Part shown: piece after piece, positions 45,264 through 59,452 of the stretch
Layout of the letters: each line of letters starts with the position of its first letter
How positions within the stretch are numbered: the stretch's first letter is position 1
Assembly: GCA_026710055.1 (NCBI GenBank)
Contig: JAPORV010000325.1
Coordinates: 1-60,722 of the forward strand
DNA length: 60,722 nt
Source of the DNA: Aestuariivita sp.
GTDB lineage: Bacteria > Pseudomonadota > Alphaproteobacteria > Rhodobacterales > Rhodobacteraceae
Direction of reading: 5' to 3'
Translations under genes and position numbers: made by a program
Notes under the pieces: generated by a model
What the model was told of the DNA's origin: nothing
Database searches by the model: none
The model's input: the letters and a program-made list of their open reading frames with translations, nothing else

Positions 45264-46257
45264 ATTGTCACAAATATCGTCTCGAAGTCCAATTTTGACG
45301 CCGTGCGGTGCCTGATACGATCAACCACCATTCAAGAAAGTTTAAATGCAACCGAAAAGAACTTTGGAAGTCAAAACCAAATTATGTACTAATTTCACTT
45401 TAAATTGAAGCTCTTAGATGGCTTCAATAGAAATACCTGCTAATCGTTAACACTCAATGCCTTCAATTTCTTCCTTTTAAAGTAACCATAGTGACCTGAT
45501 GAACGACAAAAACACCGCTTCAAGTAGTGTCATGTCCTCGGGATGACCTGTGATATATCAAAGGGAAGAAACGTGTCCAGACCAAGACAAATGACGAGTT
45601 TGGGATTAATGTTCTCAATCTGAGATATCGTGAACGGCGTTGCACAATAAAGAAAATCCTTTCATGTAATATCGGTATTCGTAGGACCGAGTTTGATTAA
45701 AGGGAAACCGATTGGTCACACAATATTCAGTGCGCCGGGCAACCTGCGTATGCCAAATGGTACGATGCGTTCGTCTGTTGGTCGATGGTGCCCGCCGCTA
45801 ACTTAGGGCGTCACCCACATGCGACACACAACACCCCAAGCCTGTTTTTTCTTACATCCAGAGACATCCCAATGACATTCAGGGAGGTCGGATATTACCG
45901 CAGACGGGTATTCGGTGACCTCAGTAAAGGTTAAACAGTCAGAAAACGTTCATACGAGCCGTATTGAGAAAGACGAGCCTGTTCGTGTGACGGCAGATTT
46001 CCCCGTGTCATCAATCATATCGCCTCAAAAAACCCTGCATTGGAAATGATGTCTCAATTGCGTAACCCCACAAGTTAATGTGCCCCGGTTCCATGTTAGT
46101 AATAGATGTCCGCTACCCAATTCTGAATATTGCTTGAAGCTGTAATTACGACTCTTCTTCCAAAGAATTCCTAAGGCCTAATGACATTAAATTAAGAATT
46201 AACGTAGATGACAATATAAACATCTCTTATCCCAAAGCGCAAAGTCAAATAACGAAT

Positions 46258-49200
46258 TTAAGCTACTGTCTCAGATACAATCTCTGATTCTCCGAGTGAA
46301 TCGTCTTCAACAGGCGCAGCCAACGCAGCCGCCGCTGCTTCTTCTAAACGACGTGCTTCAATAATTTCATTGTCACGATCCTGCGCAATTCCCCGAAAGC
46401 GTTGCATCGCACCACCGGTTCCCGCTGGTATCAAACGACCTACAATAACACTTTCTTTCAAACCAACCAATTTATCTCTTTTTCCTTGCACAGAAGCTTC
46501 AGTCAGAACACGCGTTGTTTCTTGAAATGATGCAGCCGAAATAAAGCTACGTGTCTGAAGTGACGCTTTCGTAATGCCAAGTAATATCGGCTGCCCTTTG
46601 GCTAATCGATCATTCTGTGCCTTGGCTTTTTCGTTAACAGCATCAAATACCACTTTATCAACATGCTCACCTTTAAGAAGCGTTGTATCACCACTATCAA
46701 GAATTTCCCATTTCTGAAGCATTTGACGAACAATGACTTCAATATGCTTATCGTTGATTTTTACACCTTGCAGACGATAAACCGCCTGTACTTCATTAAT
46801 CATATAGTCTGCAAGCGCCTCTATACCAAGAATAGCCAGAATATCATGGGGAGCTGGGTTCCCATCCATAATAAAGTCGCCTTTGTTGACAAAGTCGCCT
46901 TCTTGAACGGGGATGTGCTTGCCCTTTGGAAGCAAATACTCCACAGAATCCAAAGACTTTTTCACCGGTTCAATTGATACGCGACGCTTGTTCTTGTAAT
47001 CACGACCAAATCTGACATATCCGTCTATTTCAGCAATGACAGCATGATCCTTCGGTCGGCGTGCCTCAAACAAATCAGCCACGCGAGGCAATCCACCAGT
47101 AATATCCTTTGTTCTCGTACCTTCACGTGGAATTCTAGCAATAATATCGCCCGCCTTAATCGACTGACCATCTTCAATCGCTATTATCGCATTTACCGAC
47201 ATTGGATAACTGACAGGCAAATCGCCTTCTCTGAGAAGAGGTTCACCCGCTTTATCCAACAGAGTAATTTCAGGTTTTAAGTCACTATCTTTTGATGCTG
47301 TACGCCAATCAATTACAATTTTCTGCGTCATACCAGTTGATTCATCTGTCTCATCTCGAATGGCAACACCCGCAGTCAAATCAACATACTTCGCAATACC
47401 GTCAGTCTCAGCAATAATTGGAAGCGTATAAGGATCCCACTCAAACAGTTTGGTACCGATATCTACCTTCTTACCAGACCTCACAAAAAGCCTTGATCCA
47501 TAACCAACTTTGTAAGATGCACATTCAACACCATTTTCATCTTTCAACGTCATTTTCATATTGCGACCAACCACAAGAACATCACCCTTTTCATTCTTGA
47601 GGGTTTGAGCATTCTTGAATGACATAGAGCCCCGCTGATTGGCCTCAACAAAAGATTGTTGACCACCATGCGCCACACCACCAATGTGAAAAGTGCGCAT
47701 TGTTAATTGCGTGCCAGGCTCTCCGATTGATTGCGCAGCAATGATTCCAACCGCTTCACCAATATTCACCATGGAACCGCGCGCTAAATCCCGTCCGTAA
47801 CAAAGTGCACAAACACCCTCTTCGGCTTCACATGTCAGCGGTGACCGAATGCGTGCTGATTGCAAACCAATGTCATCAACAAGATCAGCCATACGTTCGT
47901 CAATAAGTTGACCCGCACCAACAATGATCTCATTCGTACCAGGCTTTACGATATCTTCAGCCGCGACGCGACCCAATAACCGTTCAGAAAGGGGCGCAAC
48001 TACAACACCGTCTTTAATTGCGGCTTCAACAGTAATGAACTTCTTGGTGCCACAATCAGGCATACGAATGATACAATCCTGTGCCACGTCAACTAACCGC
48101 CGCGTAAGATAACCCGAGTTCGCTGTCTTAAGAGCTGTATCTGTCAAACCCTTACGCGCGCCGTGCGTGGAGTTAAAATACTCCAAAACAGTCAAGCCTT
48201 CTTTAAAATTTGAAATGATCGGCGTTTCAATTATATCGCCATTTGGTTTAGCCATAAGCCCACGCATACCACCCAATTGCTTCATTTGCGTATCTGACCC
48301 ACGTGCGCCAGAATGCGACATCATATAAACGGAATTTGGCTCTTGCTCCGCCTTGTTAGCATCTTTTTTCCGACTTGAAATTGACGTCATCATCGCATCA
48401 GTCACGCGATTAGTACATTTTTGCCAAGCATCAACGACTTTGTTATACTTCTCACCTTGTGTAATCAAACCATCCATATATTGTTGTTCAAAATCTTTCA
48501 CCTGATCACGGGTTTCATCAACGATGTTCCATTTACTTCCGGGAATTAGCATATCATCTTTTCCAAAGGAAATGCCGGCACGTAATGCCTCACGAAATCC
48601 CATCGCCATGATTTGGTCACAGAAAATAACGCTCTCCTTTTGACCACAATAACGGTGGACTGTATCAATCACTTGCTGTACTTCCTTCTTACGCAACAAC
48701 TGATTAACTAACTCAAAAGGCGCTTTCGCATTTAATGGTAATAATGCACCAAGCAATACACGACCAGGTGTCGTTTCAAACCGCTTGTGCAAATACCCGC
48801 CTTCCTCATCAACTTGCGTAATCCGAGCAATAATTTTCGCATGCAAATGCACTTCACCAGCTTCTAAAGCATGTTGCACTTCTTCAATTGAAGCAAAGAT
48901 TTTACCTTCACCAATCATCCCATCGCGCTCAAGCGTCGTATAGTAAAGACCAAGAATCATATCTTGTGAAGGGACAATAATCGGTGCTCCATTGGCTGGC
49001 GACAACACGTTGTTCGTAGACATCATCAAAACCCGCGCTTCTAACTGCGCTTCTAGGCTTAACGGAACATGTACAGCCATCTGATCGCCGTCAAAATCAG
49101 CATTAAATGCCGAGCATACAAGCGGGTGTAATTGAATAGCTTTTCCTTCAATCAGGACTGGCTCAAAGGCTTGAATTCCCAATCGATGCAACGTGGGTGC

Positions 49201-50484
49201 ACGATTCAAAAGAACCGGATGTTCACGAATGACTTCGTCAAGAATATCCCAAACTTCAGGACGCTCTTTCTCCACGAGCCTTCTTGCTTGCTTAACCGTT
49301 GATGAAAACCCCTTTGCCTCAAGCCGTGAATAAATAAAAGGCTTAAACAGCTCCAGTGCCATTTTTTTCGGCAAACCACATTGATGTAATTTCAACTCAG
49401 GACCTGTCACAATAACAGAGCGCCCTGAAAAATCCACCCGTTTCCCAAGTAGGTTTTGACGAAACCGACCCTGTTTCCCTTTGAGCATATCCGCAAGTGA
49501 CTTGAGTGGCCGCTTATTTGTGCCCGTAATAACACGCCCACGACGTCCGTTATCAAACAACGCATCAACAGACTCTTGCAGCATCCGTTTTTCATTACGC
49601 ACAATAATGTCTGGCGCCCTTAGCTCAATAAGACGTTTTAAACGGTTATTTCTGTTTATCACCCGGCGATACAAGTCATTGAGGTCCGAAGTTGCAAAAC
49701 GACCACCATCAAGCGGAATCAGAGGCCTCAAGTCAGGCGGAATAACAGGTATAACCGTCATAATCATCCACTCAGGTCGATTGCCCGACTCGATGAAGCT
49801 CTCAATAACTTTCAAACGCTTGATAATATTCTTTAATTTGAGCTCACTTGTTTCCTCTTTTAAGTCGGTACGAAGTTGTTCTGCTAAAGACGTAAGATCA
49901 ATATCAGCGAGCATATCTCTGACAGCTTCAGCACCAATGCTAGCGCGAAATGCATCTGTACCATACAAGTCCTGTGCGTCCTGGTACTCTTCTTCGGAGA
50001 GCATTTGACCGTAACTTAGTTCTGTTAATCCTGGTTCAATCACAACATAATTTTCGAAATACAAAACCCGTTCTAAGTCTCGCAGTTTCATATCAAGCAT
50101 TAATCCAATACGACTTGGAAGAGACTTTAAAAACCAAATATGTGCAACTGGCGCAGCCAACTCGATGTGACCCATACGCTCCCTGCGAACCTTTGTTAAG
50201 GTAACTTGAACACCACATTTCTCGCAAACAAGATTTTTGTATTTGATGCGCTTATATTTTCCGCATAGACATTCATAGTCTTTAATCGGCCCAAAAATCC
50301 TCGCACAAAATAACCCATCCCGTTCCGGTTTAAACGTACGATAATTGATTGTTTCTGGCTTCTTTATTTCCCCATAAGACCAACTTAATACGCGCTCTGG
50401 ACTCGCCAGAGAAACACGGATTTCATCAAAAACCTTGGGCGGGGTCAGCGGATTAAACGCTTTATTTGTCAATTCTTGGTTCAC
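46258..50484 (-). CDS. rpoC: DNA-directed RNA polymerase subunit beta'
   Basis: [40 protein letters not shown]; 1408 aa. Confidence 0.98.
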   Translation of the reverse strand: MNQELTNKAFNPLTPPKVFDEIRVSLASPERVLSWSYGEIKKPETINYRTFKPERDGLFCARIFGPIKDYECLCGKYKRIKYKNLVCEKCGVQVTLTKVRRERMGHIELAAPVAHIWFLKSLPSRIGLMLDMKLRDLERVLYFENYVVIEPGLTELSYGQMLSEEEYQDAQDLYGTDAFRASIGAEAVRDMLADIDLTSLAEQLRTDLKEETSELKLKNIIKRLKVIESFIESGNRPEWMIMTVIPVIPPDLRPLIPLDGGRFATSDLNDLYRRVINRNNRLKRLIELRAPDIIVRNEKRMLQESVDALFDNGRRGRVITGTNKRPLKSLADMLKGKQGRFRQNLLGKRVDFSGRSVIVTGPELKLHQCGLPKKMALELFKPFIYSRLEAKGFSSTVKQARRLVEKERPEVWDILDEVIREHPVLLNRAPTLHRLGIQAFEPVLIEGKAIQLHPLVCSAFNADFDGDQMAVHVPLSLEAQLEARVLMMSTNNVLSPANGAPIIVPSQDMILGLYYTTLERDGMIGEGKIFASIEEVQHALEAGEVHLHAKIIARITQVDEEGGYLHKRFETTPGRVLLGALLPLNAKAPFELVNQLLRKKEVQQVIDTVHRYCGQKESVIFCDQIMAMGFREALRAGISFGKDDMLIPGSKWNIVDETRDQVKDFEQQYMDGLITQGEKYNKVVDAWQKCTNRVTDAMMTSISSRKKDANKAEQEPNSVYMMSHSGARGSDTQMKQLGGMRGLMAKPNGDIIETPIISNFKEGLTVLEYFNSTHGARKGLTDTALKTANSGYLTRRLVDVAQDCIIRMPDCGTKKFITVEAAIKDGVVVAPLSERLLGRVAAEDIVKPGTNEIIVGAGQLIDERMADLVDDIGLQSARIRSPLTCEAEEGVCALCYGRDLARGSMVNIGEAVGIIAAQSIGEPGTQLTMRTFHIGGVAHGGQQSFVEANQRGSMSFKNAQTLKNEKGDVLVVGRNMKMTLKDENGVECASYKVGYGSRLFVRSGKKVDIGTKLFEWDPYTLPIIAETDGIAKYVDLTAGVAIRDETDESTGMTQKIVIDWRTASKDSDLKPEITLLDKAGEPLLREGDLPVSYPMSVNAIIAIEDGQSIKAGDIIARIPREGTRTKDITGGLPRVADLFEARRPKDHAVIAEIDGYVRFGRDYKNKRRVSIEPVKKSLDSVEYLLPKGKHIPVQEGDFVNKGDFIMDGNPAPHDILAILGIEALADYMINEVQAVYRLQGVKINDKHIEVIVRQMLQKWEILDSGDTTLLKGEHVDKVVFDAVNEKAKAQNDRLAKGQPILLGITKASLQTRSFISAASFQETTRVLTEASVQGKRDKLVGLKESVIVGRLIPAGTGGAMQRFRGIAQDRDNEIIEARRLEEAAAAALAAPVEDDSLGESEIVSETVA

Positions 50485-50574
50485 GTTATTTCATCCTTCA
50501 TTCCAGATCAGGAAACTCTTTCAAAAGATAAGAATATAACTGATTATTGTCATACTCAATTGAGATCAATCGCT

Positions 50575-53500
50575 CTAGTAGCGTTCCTCAGCGTTGAGCA
50601 ACTCCATATTTAAACCCAATCCACGAACTTCCTTTACTAACACATTGAAACTCTCTGGCACACCTGCTTCGAAATTATCATCCCCTTTTACGATTGATGC
50701 ATAAACCTTTGTACGACCTGCGACATCATCGGATTTCACAGTCAGCATTTCTTGTAACGTATAGGCTGCACCATATGCTTCGAGTGCCCAGACCTCCATC
50801 TCGCCAAATCTCTGACCTCCAAATTGAGCCTTGCCTCCGAGAGGTTGTTGCGTAACAAGCGAGTAAGGACCGGTCGATCTTGCATGGATTTTATCGTCCA
50901 CCAAGTGATGCAACTTTAACAGATATTTTATCCCAACAGTCACTGGTCGTGCAAATTTCTCACCTGTCCGCCCGTCATAAAGATCAGACTGGCCCGACTC
51001 GGAAAAACCAGCACGAAGTAATGCATCGTTGACATCACTTTCTTTAGCACCATCAAATACAGGAGTGGCGATCGGCACACCTGTCGTTACATTGCTAGCG
51101 GCTTCCACGACTTGTTGCTCACTTAAATTTGCAAAGCTCTCATTAAAGCCCTCTTCTCCATACGCTAGTTTCAACGCTTTTTGCACCAGCGTTAAGTCAC
51201 CAGAACAACGATATTCCTCAAGAGCTTCATCAATATTTACACCAAACTCACGAGCCGCCCACCCCATATGCGTTTCGAGAATTTGCCCTACATTCATTCT
51301 TGAAGGAACACCTAATGGATTGAGACAAATATCCACCGATGTTCCATCTTTCAAGAAAGGCATATCTTCCATCGGAACAACCTTTGAAACAACACCTTTA
51401 TTTCCGTGACGTCCGGCCATTTTATCGCCGGGTTGAAGTTTGCGTTTAACCGCAACAAACACTTTCACCATTTTCATGATGCCTGGCGACAAGTCATCCC
51501 CGCGGCGAACCTTTTCAACTTTGTCATCAAAACGCGCATCAAAAGCCGCTTTTTGTGAATCATACTCTTTCTTTAACGCTTCAATGACTTGTGCTTCATC
51601 ATTATCTTTTAAGGCAAACTGCCACCATTTGTATTGGGACGTCGAATCCAATAATGCATCATCAATAATTGACCCGACGTTGACATCGTCTCGAACCTGG
51701 TGAATCTCCTTTCCGACAAGTAGCAATCTTAATCGTGCGAAAATATTTCGGTCAAGAATCGCAATCTCATCATCTCTATCTCGCGCTAAACGCTCAACCG
51801 CTTCACGTTCAATTTGAAGCCCACGCTCATCTTTATCAACGCCATAACGATTGAAAACACGTACCTCAACAACGGTTCCAAAATCTCCAGGTTTCACACG
51901 CATTGAGGTATCACGGACATCAGAGGCTTTCTCACCAAAAATAGCCCGCAATAACTTTTCTTCCGGGGTCATTGGACTTTCACCCTTCGGCGTAATCTTT
52001 CCAACAAGAATATCACCTGGTTCGACGTCAGCGCCAATATAGACAATGCCTGATTCATCTAAATTTCGTAGTGCTTCTTCTCCCACATTGGGTATATCAC
52101 GCGTAATTTCCTCAGGTCCGAGTTTGGTATCCCTCGCAGCAACTTCAAATTCTTCAATATGAACGGATGTGAAAACATCATCACGCGCTATACGTTCTGA
52201 AATGAGAATTGAATCTTCATAATTGTACCCATTCCAGGGCATAAAGGCGACAACGACATTTTTACCGAGCGCCAACTCGCCAAGGTCAGTCGACGGCCCG
52301 TCAGCGATAACTTCATTTTTCTCAACTTTTTGGCCAACTTTCACAAGGGGACGTTGATTAATACAGGTATTTTGATTTGATCGCTGAAACTTTCGCATCC
52401 TGTAAATATCAACGCCAGCATCACCGAGTTGAATATCTTCTGTCGCACGTAAGACAATACGTTGAGCATCAACCTGGTCAATCACACCAGCACGCCTTGC
52501 CTGAACAGCGGCACCCGAATCAATAGCAATCTTACGCTCAATACCCGTTCCAACAAGCGGCACTTCTGCTTGTAAAAGTGGAACCGCCTGTCGCTGCATA
52601 TTTGATCCCATTAACGCTCTGTTGGCATCATCATTCTCCAGAAACGGAATGAGTGATGCTGCCACCGAAACCAACTGCTTCGGACTAACATCAATGAGAT
52701 CTACTTGCTCTACTGGAGCAAGTGTGTAATCACCCGCTTGGCGAGTATTGACCATCTCATTTATGAATTTTCCTTTATCATCAAGCGTCGCATTTGCTTG
52801 CGCGACCGTATGTCTCATCTCCTCGGTTGCCGACATATAATGCACATCGTCTGTAACCTGACCTTTTTTGACTTTCCGGTATGGCGTCTCAATAAAGCCG
52901 TACTTGTTTACACGTGCATAGCTTGCAAGAGAATTGATAAGCCCGATATTTGGTCCTTCAGGCGTTTCAATTGGACATATGCGACCGTAATGGGTTGGAT
53001 GAACATCTCGCACTTCAAAGCCAGCACGTTCACGCGTTAATCCACCTGGTCCAAGTGCTGATAACCGCCGCTTATGGGTTACTTCAGACAATGGGTTAGT
53101 TTGATCCATAAATTGACTTAATTGCGAAGATCCAAAAAACTCACGCACAACTGCAGCAACTGGCTTGGCGTTAATAATATCTTGCGGCATGACAGTGTCA
53201 ATATCAATGGACGACATGCGTTCTCTAATCGCACGTTCCATCCGTAGCAAACCAAGCCGATATTGATTCTCCATCAACTCCCCGACTGAACGAACGCGGC
53301 GATTACCCAGATGATCAATATCGTCAACCTCCCCACGACCATCACGCAGTTCGACAAGACCTTTTACGCAAGCAACAATATCTTCTGATCGAAGCGTTCG
53401 GATTGTGTCTTCAGCACTCAGCGCAAGGCGCATATTCATCTTTACACGACCTACAACACTCAAGTCGTAACGCTCGCTGTCATTAAACAAGGAATCAAAT

Positions 53501-54747
53501 AAGTCTTCAGCAGCTTCTATAGTCGGTGGTTCGCCGGGCCGCAGCACGCGGTAAATATCCATTAGTGCCGTTTCGCGGTTCATGTTTTTATCAACATTCA
53601 CCATCGTATTTCTGATGTAAGGACCAACATTCACGTAATCAACATCCAAAACCGGAATATCACTGATCCCTACATCCAATAGAATATCGACATGTCTTAT
53701 GCTTGGTATTCTTTTGTCCTTTTCAGCTTCCTTTTTTTCCTTTTCAAATCTAGCCTTATCCAATGTTAATTCATCGCCAGCCTCAACAAAAATCTCACCC
53801 GTCTTTTCATTAATTATATCTTTAGCAGCAAATTTTCCTTCGATGACGTCAAATGGAACTAGCAAATGAGTTATGCTTTTCTCATCAATCCATTTTTTTA
53901 CCGTACGGGGTGTTATTTTTTGACCTCGTTCGGCAATAATATTACCTGTTTTTGCATCAATCAAGTCATATGAAGGACGCGTTCCCCGAACACGATCAGG
54001 AAAAAATGGAATGATCCAACCCTTATTTTTCTTCCGCTTAAAACTAAGAATATCATAATAAGCTGCCATGATATCTTCTTGATCCATACCAAGCGCGTAA
54101 AGCAATGTCGTAACAGGTAATTTCCGGCGGCGATCAATGCGCGTATACAGATGGTCTTTTGCATCAAACTCAAAATCCAACCATGATCCGCGGTTAGGAA
54201 TAATGCGACATGCGAAAAGTAGCTTTCCTGAACTATGTGTTTTTCCTTTATCATGATCGAAAAACACACCAGGTGATCGGTGCATTTGGGAGACCACAAC
54301 TCTTTCTGTGCCATTCACAATGAATGTCCCATTTTTGGTCATCAAAGGGATGTCACCCATGTAAACATCTTGCTCTTTAATTCCTTTGACAGAACGGCTA
54401 TCGGTTTCTTCATCAACGTCAAAGACAATTAATCGCATTGTGACCTTTAATGGCGCACTGTAAGTCAAGTCTCGTTGCTGGCATTCCTCAACGTCAAACT
54501 TGGGCGCCTCAAACTCATACGTCATAAAGTCTAACTGTGCAGTTTCATTATAATCTTTAATCGGGAAGACCGATTGAAAAACCCCCATAATTCCTTCACC
54601 ATCGGCAGGTTTTTCTTTATCACCGGAATTCAAAAAAAGATCATAAGAGGACTTTTGCACCTCAATGAGGTTTGGCATTTCCAAGACTTCGCGGATTTTG
54701 CCATAATATCTTCGGAAACGTTTTTGACCAAGAACTGTTTGCGTCAT
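50575..54747 (-). CDS. rpoB: DNA-directed RNA polymerase subunit beta
   Basis: [39 protein letters not shown]...[30 protein letters not shown]; start reset from 54813. Confidence 0.98.
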   Translation of the reverse strand: MTQTVLGQKRFRRYYGKIREVLEMPNLIEVQKSSYDLFLNSGDKEKPADGEGIMGVFQSVFPIKDYNETAQLDFMTYEFEAPKFDVEECQQRDLTYSAPLKVTMRLIVFDVDEETDSRSVKGIKEQDVYMGDIPLMTKNGTFIVNGTERVVVSQMHRSPGVFFDHDKGKTHSSGKLLFACRIIPNRGSWLDFEFDAKDHLYTRIDRRRKLPVTTLLYALGMDQEDIMAAYYDILSFKRKKNKGWIIPFFPDRVRGTRPSYDLIDAKTGNIIAERGQKITPRTVKKWIDEKSITHLLVPFDVIEGKFAAKDIINEKTGEIFVEAGDELTLDKARFEKEKKEAEKDKRIPSIRHVDILLDVGISDIPVLDVDYVNVGPYIRNTMVNVDKNMNRETALMDIYRVLRPGEPPTIEAAEDLFDSLFNDSERYDLSVVGRVKMNMRLALSAEDTIRTLRSEDIVACVKGLVELRDGRGEVDDIDHLGNRRVRSVGELMENQYRLGLLRMERAIRERMSSIDIDTVMPQDIINAKPVAAVVREFFGSSQLSQFMDQTNPLSEVTHKRRLSALGPGGLTRERAGFEVRDVHPTHYGRICPIETPEGPNIGLINSLASYARVNKYGFIETPYRKVKKGQVTDDVHYMSATEEMRHTVAQANATLDDKGKFINEMVNTRQAGDYTLAPVEQVDLIDVSPKQLVSVAASLIPFLENDDANRALMGSNMQRQAVPLLQAEVPLVGTGIERKIAIDSGAAVQARRAGVIDQVDAQRIVLRATEDIQLGDAGVDIYRMRKFQRSNQNTCINQRPLVKVGQKVEKNEVIADGPSTDLGELALGKNVVVAFMPWNGYNYEDSILISERIARDDVFTSVHIEEFEVAARDTKLGPEEITRDIPNVGEEALRNLDESGIVYIGADVEPGDILVGKITPKGESPMTPEEKLLRAIFGEKASDVRDTSMRVKPGDFGTVVEVRVFNRYGVDKDERGLQIEREAVERLARDRDDEIAILDRNIFARLRLLLVGKEIHQVRDDVNVGSIIDDALLDSTSQYKWWQFALKDNDEAQVIEALKKEYDSQKAAFDARFDDKVEKVRRGDDLSPGIMKMVKVFVAVKRKLQPGDKMAGRHGNKGVVSKVVPMEDMPFLKDGTSVDICLNPLGVPSRMNVGQILETHMGWAAREFGVNIDEALEEYRCSGDLTLVQKALKLAYGEEGFNESFANLSEQQVVEAASNVTTGVPIATPVFDGAKESDVNDALLRAGFSESGQSDLYDGRTGEKFARPVTVGIKYLLKLHHLVDDKIHARSTGPYSLVTQQPLGGKAQFGGQRFGEMEVWALEAYGAAYTLQEMLTVKSDDVAGRTKVYASIVKGDDNFEAGVPESFNVLVKEVRGLGLNMELLNAEERY

Positions 54748-54997
54748 CAAGACTGCCACCTTTCGAAATTGTTCCAGGAAACACCGTATGGGTTTTGGCG
54801 TTTGCCCAATCAAAAAGATGTAATTGGATCAATACCTGACTGCCGTCCCCGAAGGCAGCCTCCCGATCCCATAAGAATACACCAAATTAAAAGCCTCGAA
54901 ACAACAGAGATGATTCTCATGAAATTTCGATGCCAAACAAGGTCATTGTTGCGACCCAAATTGACTTGATTGTTGAATGGACGAGCATTGCTTCAAG

Positions 54998-55378
54998 TTA
55001 GGCTAACTCAACTTCCGCTCCGGCTGCCTCTAGTTTTCCTTTGATTTCTTCTGCTTCTGCTTTTTCTATACCGTCCTTAATCTTTCCACCTGCTTCAACT
55101 AAATCTTTCGCATCTTTAAGGCCAAGGCCTGTGAGGGCTCGCACTTCCTTAATGACGTTAATCTTGGATTGACCAGCATTCTTTAAAATAACATCAAATT
55201 GCGATTTTTCTTCTTCGGCCTCTCCAGAAACCGCGCCATCAGCCGGTCCAGTAACCATCACTGCGCCACCCGCAGCCGGTTCTATACCATATTCATCTTT
55301 AAGGATTGTTTTTAACTCCTGCGCTTCAAGCAGCGTTAAGCCAACAATTTGTTCTGCAAGTTTTTTTAAATCAGCCAT
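54998..55378 (-). CDS. rplL: 50S ribosomal protein L7/L12
   Basis: [44 protein letters not shown]. Confidence 0.97.
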   Translation of the reverse strand: MADLKKLAEQIVGLTLLEAQELKTILKDEYGIEPAAGGAVMVTGPADGAVSGEAEEEKSQFDVILKNAGQSKINVIKEVRALTGLGLKDAKDLVEAGGKIKDGIEKAEAEEIKGKLEAAGAEVELA

Positions 55379-55437
55379 TCTAAAATCTTTCCGTTTTAAT
55401 AATCAAAGCAAAAGCATATTCACACTAATATTATTAT

Positions 55438-55953
55438 CTAAGCTGCCGCTTTGTCTTCTATGGTCGACAATAAAGAAGCAAAGTTTGCACCTGGTGCTGT
55501 AACACAAGCCGATAAGGTTGCGGCGGGCGCAATAATACATCCAGCAATTGATGAAATAAGTTCATCGCGTGATGGCATCGCGGATAAAGCCTTAACTTCA
55601 GCACGATTTAGTATACTATCACCCATAACGCCACCAAGAATCTCAAATTTGTTGTTTTTCTCTGCGTAATCTTCTGCAACCTTTGCCGCCGCAACTGGAT
55701 CTTGGGAATAAGTAAGCAGTGTCATTCCAGTAAGAAGATCCGAGATGTCTGCGCAATTTTTATACTTTATAGCAAGTTTCGCCAATCTATTCTTGGTAAC
55801 ACGCACACCAGCAACCGCTTCGCGCGCACTTGATCGCAGGCCTTGCATTTCAGCAACAGTTAAGCCCGTATATCGTGCAATAACTACAATTCCAGATGTA
55901 TCAAAAATCTGGCCAAGTTCTTCGACAACTTTTTCTTTCTGTGACTTATCCAA
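55438..55953 (-). CDS. rplJ: 50S ribosomal protein L10
   Basis: [56 protein letters not shown]. Confidence 0.96.
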   Translation of the reverse strand: MDKSQKEKVVEELGQIFDTSGIVVIARYTGLTVAEMQGLRSSAREAVAGVRVTKNRLAKLAIKYKNCADISDLLTGMTLLTYSQDPVAAAKVAEDYAEKNNKFEILGGVMGDSILNRAEVKALSAMPSRDELISSIAGCIIAPAATLSACVTAPGANFASLLSTIEDKAAA

Positions 55954-56329
55954 AATCCCACTCCAAAATTTTGGGAACTTGTCCCTTGTTCACACTATTT
56001 TCTAGCGACAATACCTGACCAAATTCGACTAACCACAAAGGAAACTGTAGAAGTTATTCAGTATTCCGTTTGGGGCGGACATCTAAGATTGCAAAACCAA
56101 TTGTGCAAATTAAAGATCACAAAGCACAAAAAGCGCACGATAATCCGTACGCTCTCATTCTATGATATATTATTTTTTGCGACTTGACAAGTTTAAAAAT
56201 GCATTATCATCGAATTTTTTTAAAATTCAATTTCCAACATAATAGTTAAGAGTGATCGGCGCAAAAAATCGACATTATTCGCGTTTATTTTAATCAAAGA
56301 TGATCTAACCATCGCACTGACCTCATCGT

Positions 56330-57031
56330 TTATTGTGCTGCTAGCGCATTCTCAATGTTAACCGAAACGCCCGGTCCCATTGTTGAACATATTGAAATTT
56401 TTTTCAAATATGTCCCTTTAGCTCCAGAGGGTTTAGCTTTGGCAACAGCACCAACAAATGCTCTTATGTTCTCCACCAATTTCACCTCATCGAAAGATAA
56501 TTTACCAATACCCGCATGAATGAGGCCCGCTTTTTCTGTTTTAAACTGAACTTCACCACCTTTCGCCGCCTTTACAGCCTCAGCTACGTCATTCGTAACT
56601 GTACCCAGTTTAGGATTTGGCATTAAATTTCTAGGACCTAACAATTTACCGAGGCGCCCAACGATTGCCATCATATCGGGGGTTGCAATGCAGCGATCAA
56701 AATTGATGGTACCGCCTTGTATGGTCTCCATTAAATCTTCAGCGCCAACGATATCTGCTCCTGCTTCCATTGCTTCATCAGCCTTACTGTCGCGTGCAAA
56801 AACTGCAATGCGGATGGTTTTTCCCGTGCCATTTGGCAATCCAATAACACCCCGCACCATTTGATCAGCATGTCGTGGATCAACGCCAAGATTCATAGCA
56901 ACTTCCAATGTCTCATCAAACTTTGCACTTGCCGTGCTTTTGATCAATGCAACTGCATCTTCTACAGACATATTCTCTTTTTTTGAAAAAGCCTCTCGCA
57001 TTTCTCGAGTTCGCTTACCAATTTTTGCCAT
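56330..57031 (-). CDS. rplA: 50S ribosomal protein L1
   Basis: [46 protein letters not shown]...[15 protein letters not shown]. Confidence 0.97.
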   Translation of the reverse strand: MAKIGKRTREMREAFSKKENMSVEDAVALIKSTASAKFDETLEVAMNLGVDPRHADQMVRGVIGLPNGTGKTIRIAVFARDSKADEAMEAGADIVGAEDLMETIQGGTINFDRCIATPDMMAIVGRLGKLLGPRNLMPNPKLGTVTNDVAEAVKAAKGGEVQFKTEKAGLIHAGIGKLSFDEVKLVENIRAFVGAVAKAKPSGAKGTYLKKISICSTMGPGVSVNIENALAAQ

Positions 57032-57456
57032 TACTTCACCTCAATTCCCATAGACTTAGCAGAACCGAGAATGATTTTCATCGCGCCTTCAATATCGTTT
57101 GCATTAAGATCTTTCATTTTTGATTCGGCAATTTCACGAATTTGATTAATTGATACTGTCCCAACAATCTCACGAGATGGTGCGTTCGCTCCCGACTTTA
57201 AATTTGCCGCCTTTTTCAAGAAATAAGAAGCAGGCGGTGTTTTTATATCAATTGAAAATGATTTATCTTGATAATATGTAATAATCGTTGGGCAAGGTGC
57301 TCCTGCTTCCAAATCTTCAGTCTTGGCATTAAATGCCTTACAGAACTCCATGATATTCAATCCGCGCTGACCTAAAGCAGGGCCAACCGGTGGTGAGGGA
57401 TTTGCTTGCCCAGCAGGTACTTGTAGCTTCATCGTACCGGCAATTTTCTTTGCCAT
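57031..57456 (-). CDS. rplK: 50S ribosomal protein L11
   Basis: [37 protein letters not shown]. Confidence 0.97.
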   Translation of the reverse strand: MAKKIAGTMKLQVPAGQANPSPPVGPALGQRGLNIMEFCKAFNAKTEDLEAGAPCPTIITYYQDKSFSIDIKTPPASYFLKKAANLKSGANAPSREIVGTVSINQIREIAESKMKDLNANDIEGAMKIILGSAKSMGIEVK

Positions 57457-57719
57457 TTATCTTTTCCTTTTTCAACACCCACAAATCGCGTTCTGTGGGC
57501 AACTGGTTGTCGTGGTACGGTTAATCAACGCGTTGACCTTGCCTTCCACTTCGGACTTGATCTTATGCCAATAACTCATGGCCCATACGCATTAGTTTTC
57601 TCAAAAAAAAAGATCAAGCCCGCAAATAACAATAAAGAGGCTGGTGCATGTAAAAACAACTTTGGTGTGATTTATAAACTTACCAGGAAATTTCGGCCAA
57701 CTTTACATCTCGTCTTTTT

Positions 57720-58253
57720 TCAACTCTGTTTAGTAACTTGAGTGAATTCTAATTCAACCGGTGTTTCACGACCAAAAATCGACACTGTTACCTTCAACCG
57801 CTGATTATTTTCATCAACTTCTTCTACCATACCATCAAATCCCTCAAACGGACCGTCGTTAACTCGGACTTTCTCACCAACATCAAAATTAATCATCAAT
57901 CTCGGTGCTTGCTCACCTTCGGTTACTCGGTCAAGCACGCTCTGCACATCCTTGTCAGGCATGGGCATTGGATGACCTTGCGGGCCAAGAAAACCAGTAA
58001 CGCGGTTAATAGAAGAGATAAGATGGTAACCTTTGTCCGACATATCCATTTTAACAAGTACGTAACCCGGCATAAGCCGTCGTTCCGCTGTAACCTTCTT
58101 GCCCCGCCGTACTTGAATAACATCTTCTGTTGGAACCAAGACTTCATCAATTTGCTCATCTAACTTGTCTTCAAAGACTTTTTGACGGATCTGTTCAGCA
58201 ATCTTTTTTTCAAAATTCGACAGCACACTTACAGCATACCAGCGTTTAGTCAT
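57720..58253 (-). CDS. nusG: Transcription termination/antitermination protein NusG
   Basis: KRWYAVSVLSNFEKKIAEQIRQKV...LMPGYVLVKMDMSDKGYHLISSINRVTGFLG...GEKVRVNDGPFEGFDGMVEEVD. Confidence 0.97.
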   Translation of the reverse strand: MTKRWYAVSVLSNFEKKIAEQIRQKVFEDKLDEQIDEVLVPTEDVIQVRRGKKVTAERRLMPGYVLVKMDMSDKGYHLISSINRVTGFLGPQGHPMPMPDKDVQSVLDRVTEGEQAPRLMINFDVGEKVRVNDGPFEGFDGMVEEVDENNQRLKVTVSIFGRETPVELEFTQVTKQS

Positions 58254-58837
58254 TGTTGTTATTGTCCTTACTTTTTTGAAGTCTAGTATCTCACATGCTA
58301 AAATCGTTCCTGATCATAGCATACAAGAAAGCAACCTTAGCTCAAATAAACGGCATGCTTTAGCAGTTTTTACTATTGAAATTCTATACAACCGCCAATT
58401 ATCTTTATATTTTTATACTAATACAGGCCGTAATCATTGTCACCACGACAGCAACCGTTGCATCAATGTTCCGCCAAATCCGGTATCTTCTTGCCATTTC
58501 AAAACACAATATCTACGGTTTATCATAAGAATCTATTTACATTTCAACACTTCTATCCAAGTTAATATTTTTCATTAAGAATCGCGTAATTTTTCTATTT
58601 TTTTGCATAGCCCTATTTTGTTGTCACATGGCTTCACCAATAAACTGTCCATTTGTTTTATTTTAAATATTGTTGATTACAAAATTCACCAGTCATTCAA
58701 GCAGTTTTTTCTGACCGTATCGGGCACTTCGCCACTCAGCGGTTCTATCAGCATCTCATGTTACAAAACGATGATTTGACGACCAAAAAGAAATTCGCAA
58801 TTCTTAATGATTGTGCGCATTGCTTTTGTTACATGAA

Positions 58838-59035
58838 TTAACCAAACAAATTCAAAATACCTTGAATTCCATTACGAATTAAAATGTCAATAACTGCAAA
58901 AAAAGCCGCTGTGATTGCCGCCATTATAAAAACCATTATTGTGGTGATGAAGACTTCACGACGTGTCGGCCAAACAATTTTTGAGACCTCATAGCGAACT
59001 TGCTGTATAAACTTTAATGGATTTGTATTAGCCAT
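58838..59035 (-). CDS. secE: Preprotein translocase subunit SecE
   Basis: KFIQQVRYEVSKIVWPTRREVFITTIMVFIMAAITAAFFAVIDILI. Confidence 0.95.
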   Translation of the reverse strand: MANTNPLKFIQQVRYEVSKIVWPTRREVFITTIMVFIMAAITAAFFAVIDILIRNGIQGILNLFG

Positions 59036-59219
59036 AAACGATGTCCTCGAAAGCTAAGATGTTGTCAATTAATGGCTTATCACCGTAGTAAACCGCCTAT
59101 TTCACCTGTCTGTTATCCAAGATAAGCGTATGCCATAAAATAATTTGCATTTAAACAGGCTTTTAACCAGTCAGGGCTGGAATTTCAATTTGTCAAGACT
59201 CTGACGCCATCATTAAGAA

Positions 59220-59295
59220 TGGCAGGGGTAGCAGGGATCGAACCTACGACCTACGGTTTTGGAGACCGTTGCTCTACCAGCTGAGCTATACCCCT
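59220..59295 (-). tRNA. tRNA-Trp (anticodon CCA)
   Basis: Minus strand AGGGGTATAGCTCAGCTGGTAGAGCAACGGTCTCCAAAACCGTAGGTCGTAGGTTCGATCCCTGCTACCCCTGCCA folds as a cloverleaf: AGGGGTA/TACCCCT acceptor, ACGGT/ACCGT anticodon stem, loop CTCCAAA, encoded CCA end. Confidence 0.97.
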
Positions 59296-59452
59296 TTATT
59301 CTTTTTTGGTGTAATGTTTGTTTCAAGTTTCAATTTTGCAAGAGGTCACCCTATCGAAATTTGACCCAACGCGACACTTATTTCCATTCATTTAAAGCCC
59401 AATAGTCAGGCTCTACTTATTTCTTTAATGCGGTTCTTTAGCGAGCCGCTGT

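Noticed and set aside
49481-50008. 175-aa plus-strand ORF inside rpoC
   Set aside because: Entirely antisense to conserved rpoC coding sequence; typical shadow ORF with no recognisable motif.
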